A DNA stretch of 64,000 nt from the NCBI RefSeq assembly GCF_943846705.1, contig NZ_OX044366.1:806001-870000 (forward strand), written 5' to 3'. Source of the DNA: an uncultured Pseudomonas sp. Lineage in GTDB: Bacteria > Pseudomonadota > Gammaproteobacteria > Pseudomonadales > Pseudomonadaceae. Shown here piece by piece: positions 17,741 to 27,781 of this stretch. The stretch's first letter is position 1. Every line of letters starts with the position of its first letter. Below the pieces are notes generated by a model that was not told where the DNA came from, made no database searches, and saw only the letters and a list, made by a program, of their open reading frames with translations. The position numbers and the translations under genes are program-made.

Positions 17741-18994
17741 ATGCAGATTTACAAAGTGGGCGGCGCAGTACGCGATCGTTTGTTGCACAGACACATCAGT
17801 GAAATCGACTGGGTCGTCGTCGGGGCCAGCGCCGAACAGATGCTCGAATTAGGTTATCGCCCGGTCGGTGCCGACTTCCCGGTGTTTCTGCACCCGCAAA
17901 CCGGCGAGGAGTACGCCCTGGCGCGCACCGAGCGCAAGAGCGGCCACGGCTACGGCGGCTTTACCTTCTTCGCCAGCCCTGAAGTCACCCTGGAAGAAGA
18001 CCTGATTCGCCGCGACCTCACCGTCAACGCCATGGCTGAAGACGCACAGGGCGCGTTGATCGACCCCTATGGCGGCCAGCACGACCTCGACGCCAAGCTG
18101 CTGCGGCATGTCTCCCCGGCCTTTGCCGAAGACCCCCTGCGCGTGCTGCGCGTCGCGCGGTTTGCCGCACGCTACGCGCCGCTGGGCTTCCGTGTGGCCG
18201 ACGAGACCATGGGCCTGATGCGCGAGCTGAGTGAGTCCGGTGAGTTGACCGCGCTGACGCCCGAGCGCAGCTGGAAGGAAATATCCCGCGCACTGATGGA
18301 GCCGCGCCCGGACGTTTTTATCCAGGTGCTGCGTGACTGCGGCGCATTGCGCGTATTGCTGCCTGAAGTCGACTGTCTGTTCGGCATCCCGCAGCCACCT
18401 GCCCATCACCCGGAAATCGACACCGGCGTGCATGTCCTCAGCGTGCTGCGCCAGTGCGCCGAGCACCAACAACCGCTGACGGTACGCTGGGCCTGCCTGC
18501 TGCATGATGTCGGCAAGGGGCTGACGCCCGAGGCCGAGTGGCCGCGGCATATCGCCCATGAGGTCAAAGGCTTGAAGCTGATCCGCGCGATCAACCAGCG
18601 CTGCAAGGCACCCAAGGATTGCCAGGAACTGGCCCTGCAAGTCGGCGAATTCCACACACACGGCCACCGCGCTCTGGAGCTGAAGGCCGCGACCCTGCTC
18701 AAGCTGCTGCAAGGCTTCGATGTGTTTCGCCGCCCGCAACGCTTTGAAGAGTTTATCGCCGCCTGCGAAATGGATGCGCGCGGTCGGCTAGGCCTGGAGC
18801 AACGCCCCTACCCGCAGGCCGACTATCTGCGCGCCGCCATGCACGCAGCCCGCGCGGTGGCTGTGCCGCCACTGCTGGCGCAGGGGTTCAAGGGCGCGGA
18901 ACTGGGTGAGGCGTTAAATCGAGAGCGGCTGAATGCACTCAGCGCCTACAAGGCGAACGCTGCCGCGCAACCCATGCCGCACGGAGCTAACTAA
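17741..18994 (+). CDS. cca: multifunctional CCA tRNA nucleotidyltransferase with HD domain
   Basis: Adds or repairs the 3' CCA of tRNA. 417 residues, class II nucleotidyltransferase: GGAVRDRLL, the metal-binding region EIDWVVVG, RRDLTVNAMA, EDPLRVLRVARFAAR, then the phosphohydrolase HD domain (ACLLHDVGKG). The start at 17741 has GGAGG upstream and gives MQIYKVGGAVRD; the 24 extra codons of the longest frame are not conserved. Oddity: the first catalytic carboxylate, Asp21 in E. coli Cca (DxD), is Glu here (E21-I-D23). The stop overlaps that of folK on the other strand. Confidence 0.95.
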   Translation: MQIYKVGGAVRDRLLHRHISEIDWVVVGASAEQMLELGYRPVGADFPVFLHPQTGEEYALARTERKSGHGYGGFTFFASPEVTLEEDLIRRDLTVNAMAEDAQGALIDPYGGQHDLDAKLLRHVSPAFAEDPLRVLRVARFAARYAPLGFRVADETMGLMRELSESGELTALTPERSWKEISRALMEPRPDVFIQVLRDCGALRVLLPEVDCLFGIPQPPAHHPEIDTGVHVLSVLRQCAEHQQPLTVRWACLLHDVGKGLTPEAEWPRHIAHEVKGLKLIRAINQRCKAPKDCQELALQVGEFHTHGHRALELKAATLLKLLQGFDVFRRPQRFEEFIAACEMDARGRLGLEQRPYPQADYLRAAMHAARAVAVPPLLAQGFKGAELGEALNRERLNALSAYKANAAAQPMPHGAN

Positions 18995-19527
18995 CAGGCG
19001 GGATGCGCCTGGAGCAACTCCGCCGGGGTCAACGGCTGGTCACGCCAGCTGAACGCCACCGGGCACAGCTGCTGCTCAATCTGTGCCGTCTGCCAGAGCT
19101 CGGCAAAGCTGCACTGTTGCGCCGGATGCAGAATATCCGGCGCGAGCAGCGAAAGCGGCCAGAGCACAAAGGCATTCTTCAGAATTTCCGCACGCGGCAG
19201 AATCAGGCCGTCAAAGTTGCCGACCAGATCGCCATACAGCAATACATCAATGTCCAGCGGCAGGCCTTTGCGTTCTGGCGCATAGCGGCCGTTGTCGGCT
19301 TCGATAAATTTCAGCCGCCGGTCCAGATCCGCCAGCGACAGCTCGCTGTAACCGGCCACCACGAGATTGAAGAACGGCCCGCTCTTGATGCCTACCGCCT
19401 GACTTTCGAATACCGGCGAGCAACGCATCTCGCGCAATAAATCGGCAACGGCTTCGAGCCCGGCATGCAGGTGCGCCTCGCGCTCGATATTGCTACCCAG
19501 CCCCAAAAAAACCCGAGTTAGCGACAT
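18991..19527 (-). CDS. folK: 2-amino-4-hydroxy-6-hydroxymethyldihydropteridine pyrophosphokinase
   Basis: Transfers pyrophosphate from ATP to 6-hydroxymethyl-7,8-dihydropterin in folate synthesis. 178 residues with the HPPK signature VFLGLGSNIERE at the N-terminus, FFNLVV, and the catalytic GLPLDIDVLLYGD with DxD metal ligands, followed by ILPRAEILKNAFVLWPL. The start at 19527 (MSLTRVFLG) lies within the last codons of folB (10-base overlap), so pteridine aldolase and kinase, consecutive steps of the pathway, are coupled. Confidence 0.95.
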   Translation of the reverse strand: MSLTRVFLGLGSNIEREAHLHAGLEAVADLLREMRCSPVFESQAVGIKSGPFFNLVVAGYSELSLADLDRRLKFIEADNGRYAPERKGLPLDIDVLLYGDLVGNFDGLILPRAEILKNAFVLWPLSLLAPDILHPAQQCSFAELWQTAQIEQQLCPVAFSWRDQPLTPAELLQAHPAC

Positions 19528-19874
19528 CCGCGCTCGATCTCCACACCAACACCGCCACTGGCTGCGGGTACCGCGCCAGGCTTGGTCAGCTTGAGGCGTA
19601 CCCAAGGGATATGGAATTCGCTCATCAGCACCTGCACCAGACGCTCGGCAAAGGTTTCCACCAAGATGAATTGCGACTCGCTGGCAAACGCCTGAATACG
19701 CTGCGATACGCTGGCGTAATCCAGCGCTTTGTCCAGCTCATCGCCGGCCGCCGCTGGACGGTTATCCCAGCCCAGATACAGGTCCAAACGCAAACATTGG
19801 CGAATGGTCCGCTCCCAGTCGTAGGCACCAATCACCGTATCGACTTCCAGACCCTCGATAAAAACTGTGTCCAA
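19518..19874 (-). CDS. folB: dihydroneopterin aldolase
   Basis: Cleaves 7,8-dihydroneopterin to 6-hydroxymethyldihydropterin and glycolaldehyde. 118 residues with the FolB signature DTVFIEGLEVDTVIGAYDWE at the N-terminus and the conserved FILVETFAERL and VRLKLTKPGA segments. The chosen start is a TTG at 19874, preceded by GGAGAG, because it gives the family-typical (M)DTVFIEG N-terminus; the longer frame begins within the opposite-strand plsY leader. Divergent from plsY and coupled to folK downstream. Confidence 0.93.
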   Translation of the reverse strand: MDTVFIEGLEVDTVIGAYDWERTIRQCLRLDLYLGWDNRPAAAGDELDKALDYASVSQRIQAFASESQFILVETFAERLVQVLMSEFHIPWVRLKLTKPGAVPAASGGVGVEIERGCR

Positions 19875-19947
19875 GCACGCTCTCCGCGGCACGACAAGGC
19901 TGTCGCACCTAGTTAGAATCAGGGCTCCCTTGCCCGGAATGGATACC

Positions 19948-20517
19948 ATGTTTTGGCTGCTGGCGACCCTCGCCTACCTGCTCGGCTCGTTGTCCTTTGC
20001 CATTCTGCTCAGCCGCCTGGCCGGCGGACCCGATCCGCGCGCCAGCGGTTCAGGCAACCCCGGTGCCACCAATATGTTCCGGCTAGCTGGCAGACGCCTG
20101 GCCATCCTGACGCTGATCGGTGACCTGCTCAAGGGCCTACTACCGGTGTTGATCGCCAACCTGCTCGACTTCAGCTTGCAGCAGCAAGCCTGGATCGGTT
20201 TAGCCGCGATCATCGGCCACATGTACCCGTTGTACTTTAACTTCCATGGCGGCAAAGGCGTCGCCACGGCTGCCGGCATGCTACTGGGCCTGTATCCGCC
20301 CGCCGCCTTGCTGGCGATTGCCGCGTGGCTGCTGACCTTCATCCTGACCCGGACCAGCTCACTGGCGGCCCTGATTGCCACACCACTGACGCTGCCACTG
20401 TTAGCCTGGCAACAACCCGCGGCGCTTATCCCGGTCTGTGTACTGACCGGGCTGATTGTCTGGCGGCACCGGAGCAATTTACGCGATCTTTATGCCGGCC
20501 GTGAGCGGCATTTCTAA
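19948..20517 (+). CDS. plsY: acyl-phosphate:glycerol-3-phosphate acyltransferase
   Basis: Inner-membrane enzyme that transfers the acyl group from acyl-phosphate to glycerol 3-phosphate, the first step of phospholipid synthesis with PlsX. 189 residues and about five membrane helices. The three PlsY motifs are visible: GSGNPGATNMFR (motif 1), the HMYPLYFNFHGGKGVATAAG region (motif 2) and IVWRHRSNLRDL (motif 3). Start at 19948 by family length; an ATG three codons earlier (19939) cannot be excluded. Confidence 0.95.
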   Translation: MFWLLATLAYLLGSLSFAILLSRLAGGPDPRASGSGNPGATNMFRLAGRRLAILTLIGDLLKGLLPVLIANLLDFSLQQQAWIGLAAIIGHMYPLYFNFHGGKGVATAAGMLLGLYPPAALLAIAAWLLTFILTRTSSLAALIATPLTLPLLAWQQPAALIPVCVLTGLIVWRHRSNLRDLYAGRERHF

Positions 20518-20562
20518 ACCCGCACGCTGAACCCAGCTCTTCACCCGAGCAGCGCGCCATAC

Positions 20563-21588
20563 TTACAGCCCCGGAAGTTGCTCCATCGGCCAACGCGCCT
20601 GCACCTTGATACTCAAATCCTCATGCTGCCCCGCCAGCAAACGCTGGCAACCCGCGTAGGCGATCATCGCGCCGTTATCGGTGCAGAATGCCGGGCGCGC
20701 GTAGAACACTTCGCCCTTCAGCTCAGCGAGCATTTTCTCCAGCGACTGACGCAGCGCCTGGTTGGCGCTCACTCCGCCGGCGATTACCAGATTATTCAAC
20801 CCGGTTTGCTTAAGCGCACGCTTGCACTTGATGGTGAGGGTATCGACCACCGCCTGCTGGAACGCCAAGGCGATGTCGCAGCGGGTCTGCTCGGAGTTGT
20901 CGCCTGCGGCCTGGCACTGCTGCCAAGTATTCAGGGTAAAGGTCTTCAGGCCGCTGAAGCTGAACTCCAGCCCGGGCCGGTCGGTCATCGGCCGGGGGAA
21001 CTTGAAGCGCCCTGGCGTGCCGTTCAGCGCCAACTTGGCAATTTCCGGCCCGCCCGGGTATTGCAGACCCATCAGTTTGGCCGTCTTGTCGAACGCCTCA
21101 CCGGCCGCATCGTCAAGCGACTCACCGAGCAGCTGGTAAAGGCCGATACCATCGACGCGCACCAACTGGGTATGGCCGCCTGACACCAACAAAGCGACGA
21201 ACGGAAAAGCCGGTGGCTGCTCCTCCAGCATCGGTGCCAGCAAATGACCTTCCATGTGGTGCACGCCGAGCGCCGGGATGCCCCAGGCGAACGCTAACGC
21301 CTGCGCACAGGAAGCGCCGACCAGCAGCGCGCCAACCAGGCCGGGGCCCGCGGTATAGGCGATCGCATCGATGTCTAAGTTGCGCTTGCCAGCTTCCTCG
21401 AGCACCTCGCGGATCAGTGGCAGCATGCGTTTGACGTGATCGCGCGAAGCCAACTCCGGCACCACGCCACCATAAACGCGGTGCAGATCAATCTGGCTGA
21501 ACAGCGCATCGGCCAGCAGACCACGCTCGCTGTCGTAGAGCGCGACACCGGTTTCATCGCAAGAGGTTTCCAATCCCAGAACCAGCAT
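20563..21588 (-). CDS. tsaD: tRNA N6-adenosine threonylcarbamoyltransferase subunit TsaD
   Basis: Transfers the threonylcarbamoyl group to A37 of ANN-decoding tRNAs, with TsaB, TsaE and TsaC. 341 residues of the ASKHA fold. LGLETSCDETGVAL is the N-terminal signature, HHMEGHL carries the metal-binding histidines, SGGHTQLV and KTAKLMGLQYPGGP are ATP-site motifs, and VIAGGVSANQALR lies in the C-terminal lobe. The start at 21588 gives the usual MLVLGLETS; the extra 15 codons upstream are not conserved. Divergent from rpsU, as in other pseudomonads. Confidence 0.97.
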   Translation of the reverse strand: MLVLGLETSCDETGVALYDSERGLLADALFSQIDLHRVYGGVVPELASRDHVKRMLPLIREVLEEAGKRNLDIDAIAYTAGPGLVGALLVGASCAQALAFAWGIPALGVHHMEGHLLAPMLEEQPPAFPFVALLVSGGHTQLVRVDGIGLYQLLGESLDDAAGEAFDKTAKLMGLQYPGGPEIAKLALNGTPGRFKFPRPMTDRPGLEFSFSGLKTFTLNTWQQCQAAGDNSEQTRCDIALAFQQAVVDTLTIKCKRALKQTGLNNLVIAGGVSANQALRQSLEKMLAELKGEVFYARPAFCTDNGAMIAYAGCQRLLAGQHEDLSIKVQARWPMEQLPGL

Positions 21589-21794
21589 GGGCTGTGCCTT
21601 TGTAGTAGAGTGTGCAACTTCGAAGGCGCGCATGATAATGGCGGCTACCGCACGCCGGCCAGCGCTTTTCGATCAGAGGCTTTGCATTCCTCGTGATGAG
21701 GCGGTAACATCCGCAACCCTTAAAAACTACGTTCTCCAGCGCCATCTGCCAGGAGTAACGTTACTCACCGGTAATGAAAGAAGGTACGCCCTGG

Positions 21795-22010
21795 ATGCCA
21801 GCCGTCAAAGTTAAAGAGAACGAACCCTTCGACGTAGCTCTGCGTCGTTTCAAGCGCTCCTGTGAAAAAGCCGGTGTTCTGGCTGAAGTTCGCAGCCGTG
21901 AATTCTACGAGAAGCCGACTTCCGAGCGTAAGCGCAAGGCAGCAGCCGCTGTTAAGCGTCACGCCAAGAAAGTGCAGCGCGAACAGCGCCGCAGCGTTCG
22001 CCTGTACTAA
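21795..22010 (+). CDS. rpsU: 30S ribosomal protein S21
   Basis: 71-residue basic ribosomal protein that binds near the 3' end of 16S rRNA and aids initiation. The sequence PAVKVKENEPFDVALRRFKR begins the protein and a Lys/Arg-rich tail follows (EKPTSERKRKAAAAVKRHAKK), exactly the S21 pattern. An upstream in-frame ATG would add seven residues, but the 71-residue form is universal. AGAAGG lies about 10 bases upstream. First gene of the rpsU-dnaG-rpoD macromolecular synthesis operon. Confidence 0.97.
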   Translation: MPAVKVKENEPFDVALRRFKRSCEKAGVLAEVRSREFYEKPTSERKRKAAAAVKRHAKKVQREQRRSVRLY

Positions 22011-22031
22011 TCAGTACAAGCAGCGCCTGAT

Positions 22032-22057
22032 ACCCGGCTTCGGCCGGGTTTCGCTTT
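22032..22057 (+). terminator. first terminator after rpsU
   Basis: ACCCGGC (22032-22038) and GCCGGGT (22043-22049) form a 7-bp stem closed by a stable TTCG tetraloop, followed by an interrupted T-tract (TTTCGCTTTT). The position fits the terminator that sets S21 output above primase output in E. coli. Confidence 0.85.
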
Positions 22058-22058
22058 T

Positions 22059-22098
22059 AGACTCCGCGTAACCTTCGGGTGACGATCGGAGTCTTTTA
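22059..22098 (+). terminator. second, tandem terminator after rpsU
   Basis: AGACTCCG (22059-22066) pairs with CGGAGTCT (22087-22094). An inner helix, CGTAACC/GGTGACG with one mismatch around a TTCG loop, extends the stem, and TTTTAGTTTTT follows. With the preceding hairpin this gives two consecutive intrinsic terminators inside the rpsU-dnaG interval. Confidence 0.85.
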
Positions 22099-22150
22099 GT
22101 TTTTGCCCATACCTGTTCTGCCTCAGCGCATGACAGTATTCTGAGCGCCT

Positions 22151-24136
22151 ATGGCCGGCCTGATCCCGCAGTCTTTTATCGATGACCTACTCAACCGCAC
22201 CGACATCGTCGACGTGGTTGCTTCGCGCATCCAGCTGAAAAAGGCCGGCAAGAATTACACCGCCTGCTGCCCTTTCCACAAAGAAAAGACCCCCTCGTTC
22301 AGCGTCAGCCCGGACAAACAGTTCTATTACTGCTTTGGCTGCGGCGCGGGCGGCAACGCCTTGGGCTTTGTCATGGACCACGACCAACTGGATTTTCCCC
22401 AGGCAATCGAGGACCTGGCCAAGCGCGCCGGCATGGAAGTGCCACGCGAGGAAGGCGGACGCAATAACAAACCGCGCCAGCCCACCGACTCACCGCTGTA
22501 CCCGCTACTGACTGCTGCCGCCGAGTTCTACAAGCAGGCATTGAAAGGCCACCCGCAACGCAAAGCAGCTATCGACTACCTAAAAGGCCGCGGCCTCTCA
22601 GGCGAAATCGCCCGCGATTTCGGCATGGGCTTCGCCCCACCCGGCTGGGACAACCTGCTCAAGCACCTGGCCAGCGACAGCCTGCAGCAGAAGGCCATGA
22701 TCGACGCCGGCCTGCTGATTGAAAACGCCGACAATCCGGAAAAAGTTAAGCGCTACGACCGCTTCCGCGACCGCATCATGTTCCCCATTCGCGACAGCCG
22801 TGGCCGCGTCATCGCCTTTGGCGGCCGCGTGCTCGGCGACGAAAAACCCAAATACCTGAACTCCCCGGAAACCCCGGTATTCCACAAAGGCCAGGAACTC
22901 TACGGCCTGTTCGAAGCACGCAAACATAACCGCGACCTCGACGAGATCATGGTAGTCGAAGGCTATATGGACGTTATCGCCCTAGCCCAACAAGGCCTGC
23001 GCAATGCCGTCGCCACGCTCGGCACCGCCACCAGCGAAGAACACCTCAAGCGCCTGTTCCGCGTCGTACCGAGCGTACTGTTCTGTTTCGATGGCGACGC
23101 CGCCGGTCGCAACGCCGCCTGGCGCGCCCTGGAAGCCACCTTGCCGAGCCTGCAAGACGGCCGCCGCGCACGCTTTCTGTTCCTGCCCGACGGCGAAGAC
23201 CCCGACACCCTGGTACGCAGCGAGGGCACCGACGCCTTTCGCGCCCGCATCAATCAACACGCCCAACCACTGGCCGATTACTTCTTCCAACAGCTCAGCG
23301 AAGAAGCCGACCCGCGCTCCCTGGAAGGCAAAGCGCACCTGATGACCCTGGCCGCACCGCTGATCGACAAGATCCCCGGCAACAACCTGCGCGCCCTGAT
23401 GCGCCAGCGCCTGAGCGAGATCACCGGCCTGTCCGGCGAAGCCATGCAGCAGATGACCCCGGCCGCGCACAGCAGCCAACTCAGCCACAGCAGCGCACCA
23501 CCCAGCGACTACCCGGACTACACCAGTATTCCCGACAGCGCCTATTACGATGTCGAGCCAAGCCGCAACGAATACGAAAATCCCAGCCCCGCACCCGAGC
23601 TCGAGCGCAATAAAAGCAAAGGCAACTGGAAGAAAGACGGCGGCAAGTGGAGCAAGAAAGGCCAGGGCGAATTCGCGCCGCGCGCACCACGCACCGCCGT
23701 CAGCGTCGAGTCGCCACATCTGAGCGCCTTACGCACCCTGCTGCACCACCCACAATTGGCGCAGAAGGTCGAAGATGTCAGTCATTTTGCCGGCGAAGAC
23801 GACACCTACGCGCAACTACTGGTCGCCCTGCTCGGCGCCCTGCAAAAGAATCCCAATATGCGCTCGCTGCAACTGATCGCCCGCTGGCACGGAACCGAGC
23901 AGGGGCGTTTATTACGCGCCCTGGCAGAAAAGGAATGGCTAATTTCAGCCGATAACCTTGAACAACAGTTTTTCGACACTATAACTAGTCTAGTAGCCCG
24001 CCAACGCGAGCGCAGCTTGGAACATTTGCTGCGCAAAGCCCGTCAAAGTGAGTTGAGCGCAGAAGAGAAAGACCAGCTGCGCAACTTGCTGAGCCGTAAT
24101 GCGTCACCGGTAATCCCAAGCCCAACTGGCGCTTAG
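22151..24136 (+). CDS. dnaG: DNA primase
   Basis: Synthesises RNA primers at the replication fork with DnaB helicase. 661 residues: an N-terminal CHC2 zinc finger (CCPFHKEKTPSFSVSP then FYYCFGCGAGG), the RNA-polymerase-like core (YLNSPETPVFHKGQELYG), a TOPRIM domain (MVVEGYMDVIALAQQG, CFDGDAAGRNAAWRALE), a linker of low complexity rich in Ser/Pro/Lys at about residues 435-520, and a C-terminal DnaB-binding helical domain. It sits behind two terminators, as expected for a protein needed in few copies. Confidence 0.97.
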   Translation: MAGLIPQSFIDDLLNRTDIVDVVASRIQLKKAGKNYTACCPFHKEKTPSFSVSPDKQFYYCFGCGAGGNALGFVMDHDQLDFPQAIEDLAKRAGMEVPREEGGRNNKPRQPTDSPLYPLLTAAAEFYKQALKGHPQRKAAIDYLKGRGLSGEIARDFGMGFAPPGWDNLLKHLASDSLQQKAMIDAGLLIENADNPEKVKRYDRFRDRIMFPIRDSRGRVIAFGGRVLGDEKPKYLNSPETPVFHKGQELYGLFEARKHNRDLDEIMVVEGYMDVIALAQQGLRNAVATLGTATSEEHLKRLFRVVPSVLFCFDGDAAGRNAAWRALEATLPSLQDGRRARFLFLPDGEDPDTLVRSEGTDAFRARINQHAQPLADYFFQQLSEEADPRSLEGKAHLMTLAAPLIDKIPGNNLRALMRQRLSEITGLSGEAMQQMTPAAHSSQLSHSSAPPSDYPDYTSIPDSAYYDVEPSRNEYENPSPAPELERNKSKGNWKKDGGKWSKKGQGEFAPRAPRTAVSVESPHLSALRTLLHHPQLAQKVEDVSHFAGEDDTYAQLLVALLGALQKNPNMRSLQLIARWHGTEQGRLLRALAEKEWLISADNLEQQFFDTITSLVARQRERSLEHLLRKARQSELSAEEKDQLRNLLSRNASPVIPSPTGA

Positions 24137-24156
24137 GGGAAGTACTCGGGTATAAT
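24128..24156 (+). promoter_or_regulatory. probable sigma-70 promoter for rpoD
   Basis: A perfect TATAAT lies at 24151-24156 in the 67-base gap between dnaG and rpoD, 48 bases before the rpoD ATG. The -35 region 17 bases upstream (GGCGCT, 24128-24133) is poor. It would allow rpoD expression independent of the upstream terminators. Confidence 0.5.
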
Positions 24157-24203
24157 CCGCGGCTTGTTTTTTGCCCGCCAAGACCTTCAGTGGATAGGGT
24201 GTT

Positions 24204-26051
<1,848 letters not shown>

Positions 26052-26055
26052 CACC

Positions 26056-26082
26056 AAAACCCCCGGCCCTGCCGGGGGTTTT
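26056..26082 (+). terminator. rho-independent terminator of rpoD
   Basis: A 12-bp perfect stem (AAAACCCCCGGC, 26056-26067, with its complement at 26071-26082) around a CCT loop, ending in TTTT. It starts five bases after the rpoD stop. Confidence 0.93.
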
Positions 26083-26630
26083 GCATTCTGGGCATCCAAC
26101 AAAACCAACCAGACGGGCCTACACGCCCCCACTGCCCGCCAAACGAGCCACCCCATGCTGCAACCCTCCCCCAGGCGCACCCTGCACTGTTTGGCTTACT
26201 TGGACTATTGGGCGCACTGCTGATCATCTTCAGCATCCTGCGCATCAACCACCGCCTATGCAGCAAAGTGCTTAACCACACCTTATTGGAAGGTGAGCGG
26301 CGCAACAGCGAGCAGCACTATCACGCCTGGTGTAAACCTGAATGCCAGCGCCTGGCAAATGGACCCGAACGACCTGCGCTTTAGCCGCGATGATTGCAGC
26401 GCAGAGGGCGGCCATGACGTATTTGCCCAGATGGCTGATCAGTTGCTGGGGTTTGCTGACTTCGGCACGCTGGGTGGTCGGCTGCTTGGGCGGGCTGACT
26501 TCACTGAGGTCGCGTTTCAGCGCCATTTCCAAGGTCATGCATTCGCAGCCGCTGCGCTGGATGCACCCGCCCCGACCATTTCGCCTGCGGTGCGGCGTAC
26601 CCAGCCTTCGGCGTCGCGCTTGCTGCAGAC
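26083..26630 (+). other. 548-base interval after rpoD without a supported gene
   Basis: No reading frame here has both a plausible start and coding character throughout. On the plus strand a start-less frame ending at 26384 reads PALFGLLGLLGALLIIFSIL, a possible membrane segment. On the minus strand two overlapping frames have Pseudomonas-like codon use: one ends in ANA at a TGA that overlaps an ATG, which opens the other (MTLEMALKRDLSEV...HLGKYVMAALCAAII). These look like decayed remnants or uncharacterised short genes. I cannot choose between these. Confidence 0.4.
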
Positions 26631-26658
26631 ATGAAAAAGCCGCGCAGTGCGCGGCTTT
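26631..26658 (-). terminator. terminator downstream of the tRNA (left copy)
   Basis: Read on the minus strand, AAAGCCGCGC-ACT-GCGCGGCTTT followed by TTCAT forms a 10-bp stem with a T-run right behind the tRNA 3' end. The same 28 bases recur at 33255-33282 on the plus strand. Confidence 0.88.
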
Positions 26659-26663
26659 GGAGT

Positions 26664-26740
26664 TGGTGGGCCCACACGGACTCGAACCGTGGACCAAAGG
26701 ATTATGAGTCCTCTGCTCTAACCAACTGAGCTATGGGCCC
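26664..26740 (-). tRNA. tRNA with CAT anticodon, probably tRNA-Ile2 (may be annotated as Met)
   Basis: 77 bases including an encoded CCA end. The acceptor stem GGGCCCA pairs with TGGGCCC, the D-arm holds AGCTCAGTTGGTTAGAGC, the anticodon loop is CTCATAA, and the T-arm is CACGG-TTCGAGT-CCGTG. CAT can be Met or, after lysidine modification by TilS, Ile2 (AUA). The anticodon arm and variable region (ACTCATAATCC, TTTGGTC) resemble the E. coli Ile2 genes more than elongator Met, so Ile2 is favoured. Its 3' half is duplicated in inverted orientation at 33204. Confidence 0.9.
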
Positions 26741-26754
26741 TCAGAAGCCGGCGG

Positions 26755-26784
26755 ATTATAACGGGGCCTTCTCGCTAGCGCCAA
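26755..26784 (-). promoter_or_regulatory. promoter of the tRNA gene
   Basis: On the minus strand, TTGGCG (26784-26779) is followed after 18 bases by a perfect TATAAT (26760-26755), 15 bases before the tRNA 5' end. The 3' end of the truncated hipA frame overlaps this promoter, which shows that the sequence here belongs to the tRNA locus rather than to hipA. Confidence 0.75.
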
Positions 26785-27781
26785 CCGAATGGCGCGGGGT
26801 GAGGAAGTTTTGTGCGATGGCTTCGCTATGGATGGCGCGGCTGATGATAAACCCTGGGCCTGTTCGCAGCTTTTGGCGGCCAGGAACAGCTCCTGGCCTT
26901 TGGCTTCTATGGCCTGCATCCTCGGGGTGCTGCGGGCGCTCGATAAAAGTGACCATAGCGAATAGCTGCGCCAAGGAGCCCTGCACGTGCTCAGGTGGGC
27001 GGTACATACGGATGGCCTTGGCGATGGCCGAATAGCTCTTGCTGTACTTCTGCTCCGCAGCCAACCCCATCAGTGCCGCCATGTCCTCAAAGCCGATCGG
27101 GTTCAGCTGTTCATCTCGGTCAAAGCGGCGCATCACGAACAGCTTGGCGTTATCGGACAGATAGAACTCCGGCACTGCAATGCCCGCTTCCTTTGCTACA
27201 GACATGCAAAGGAACTCATTGATTGCCAGCCCCGGAAATTCATCCCGACCGCTCTTGATGATCAAGTCAGAAGTTTTCGAGGTGAAGCGCTGTGGCGCGG
27301 AATCCTGATGCTCTGGCACCAGTACTTTGGGCTGCACGCCCGATATACCGGCGCGCAGGATGTAGCGATCCACCAGGCCAACAAAAATATCCTCTGCACC
27401 ATCCCAGGCCAGTATTTCTTCCAGCTTTTCGCCAGGGAACTGCTGACGTGCCAGCAGCGCATCAACCTCAGGCGAGCTGACCGCCACCCGCCCGATAGGC
27501 GAACTGCTGCCAGACAGTGCCAGCAACAGCATTGGATCAACGTTTGCTACCTTGGCCAGACGGTTGCGCAGCTGCTCCAGGACGTAGCCTTCCGGCAGGT
27601 TCATCTGGAAAATTGGGTGCAGTTCCCGATGGCGGTATTCATCCAGGCGCACCGGCATCAGCAAACTGATTGCTGCACGCGCCTTTGCATCCTCGTGGTA
27701 ACGGAACAAATAGTCCCCGGCGCTGGTCAGGATCTTCCCGCTCTCGCCTTGTGGAGTTGCAACGTGCAGCACGGCTGGCAT
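26756..27781 (-). pseudogene. hipA: hipA-like toxin kinase, 3'-truncated and fused to tRNA flank
   Basis: The frame is 341 residues, but HipA-like sequence stops near residue 279 (AQLFAMVTF), where family members continue into the catalytic loop (NGDAHLKN) and the metal-binding Asp. The remaining ~62 codons (ERPQHPEDAGHRSQ...) read tRNA-flanking DNA and overlap the tRNA promoter. The N-subdomain and the P-loop autophosphorylation motif ISGVQPK (Ser147) remain. Full HipA proteins are about 420-440 residues, so about 150 are lost, including the Asp residues equivalent to E. coli D309 and D332; kinase activity should be abolished. The ATG at 27781 overlaps the hipB stop (TGATG). Confidence 0.85.
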
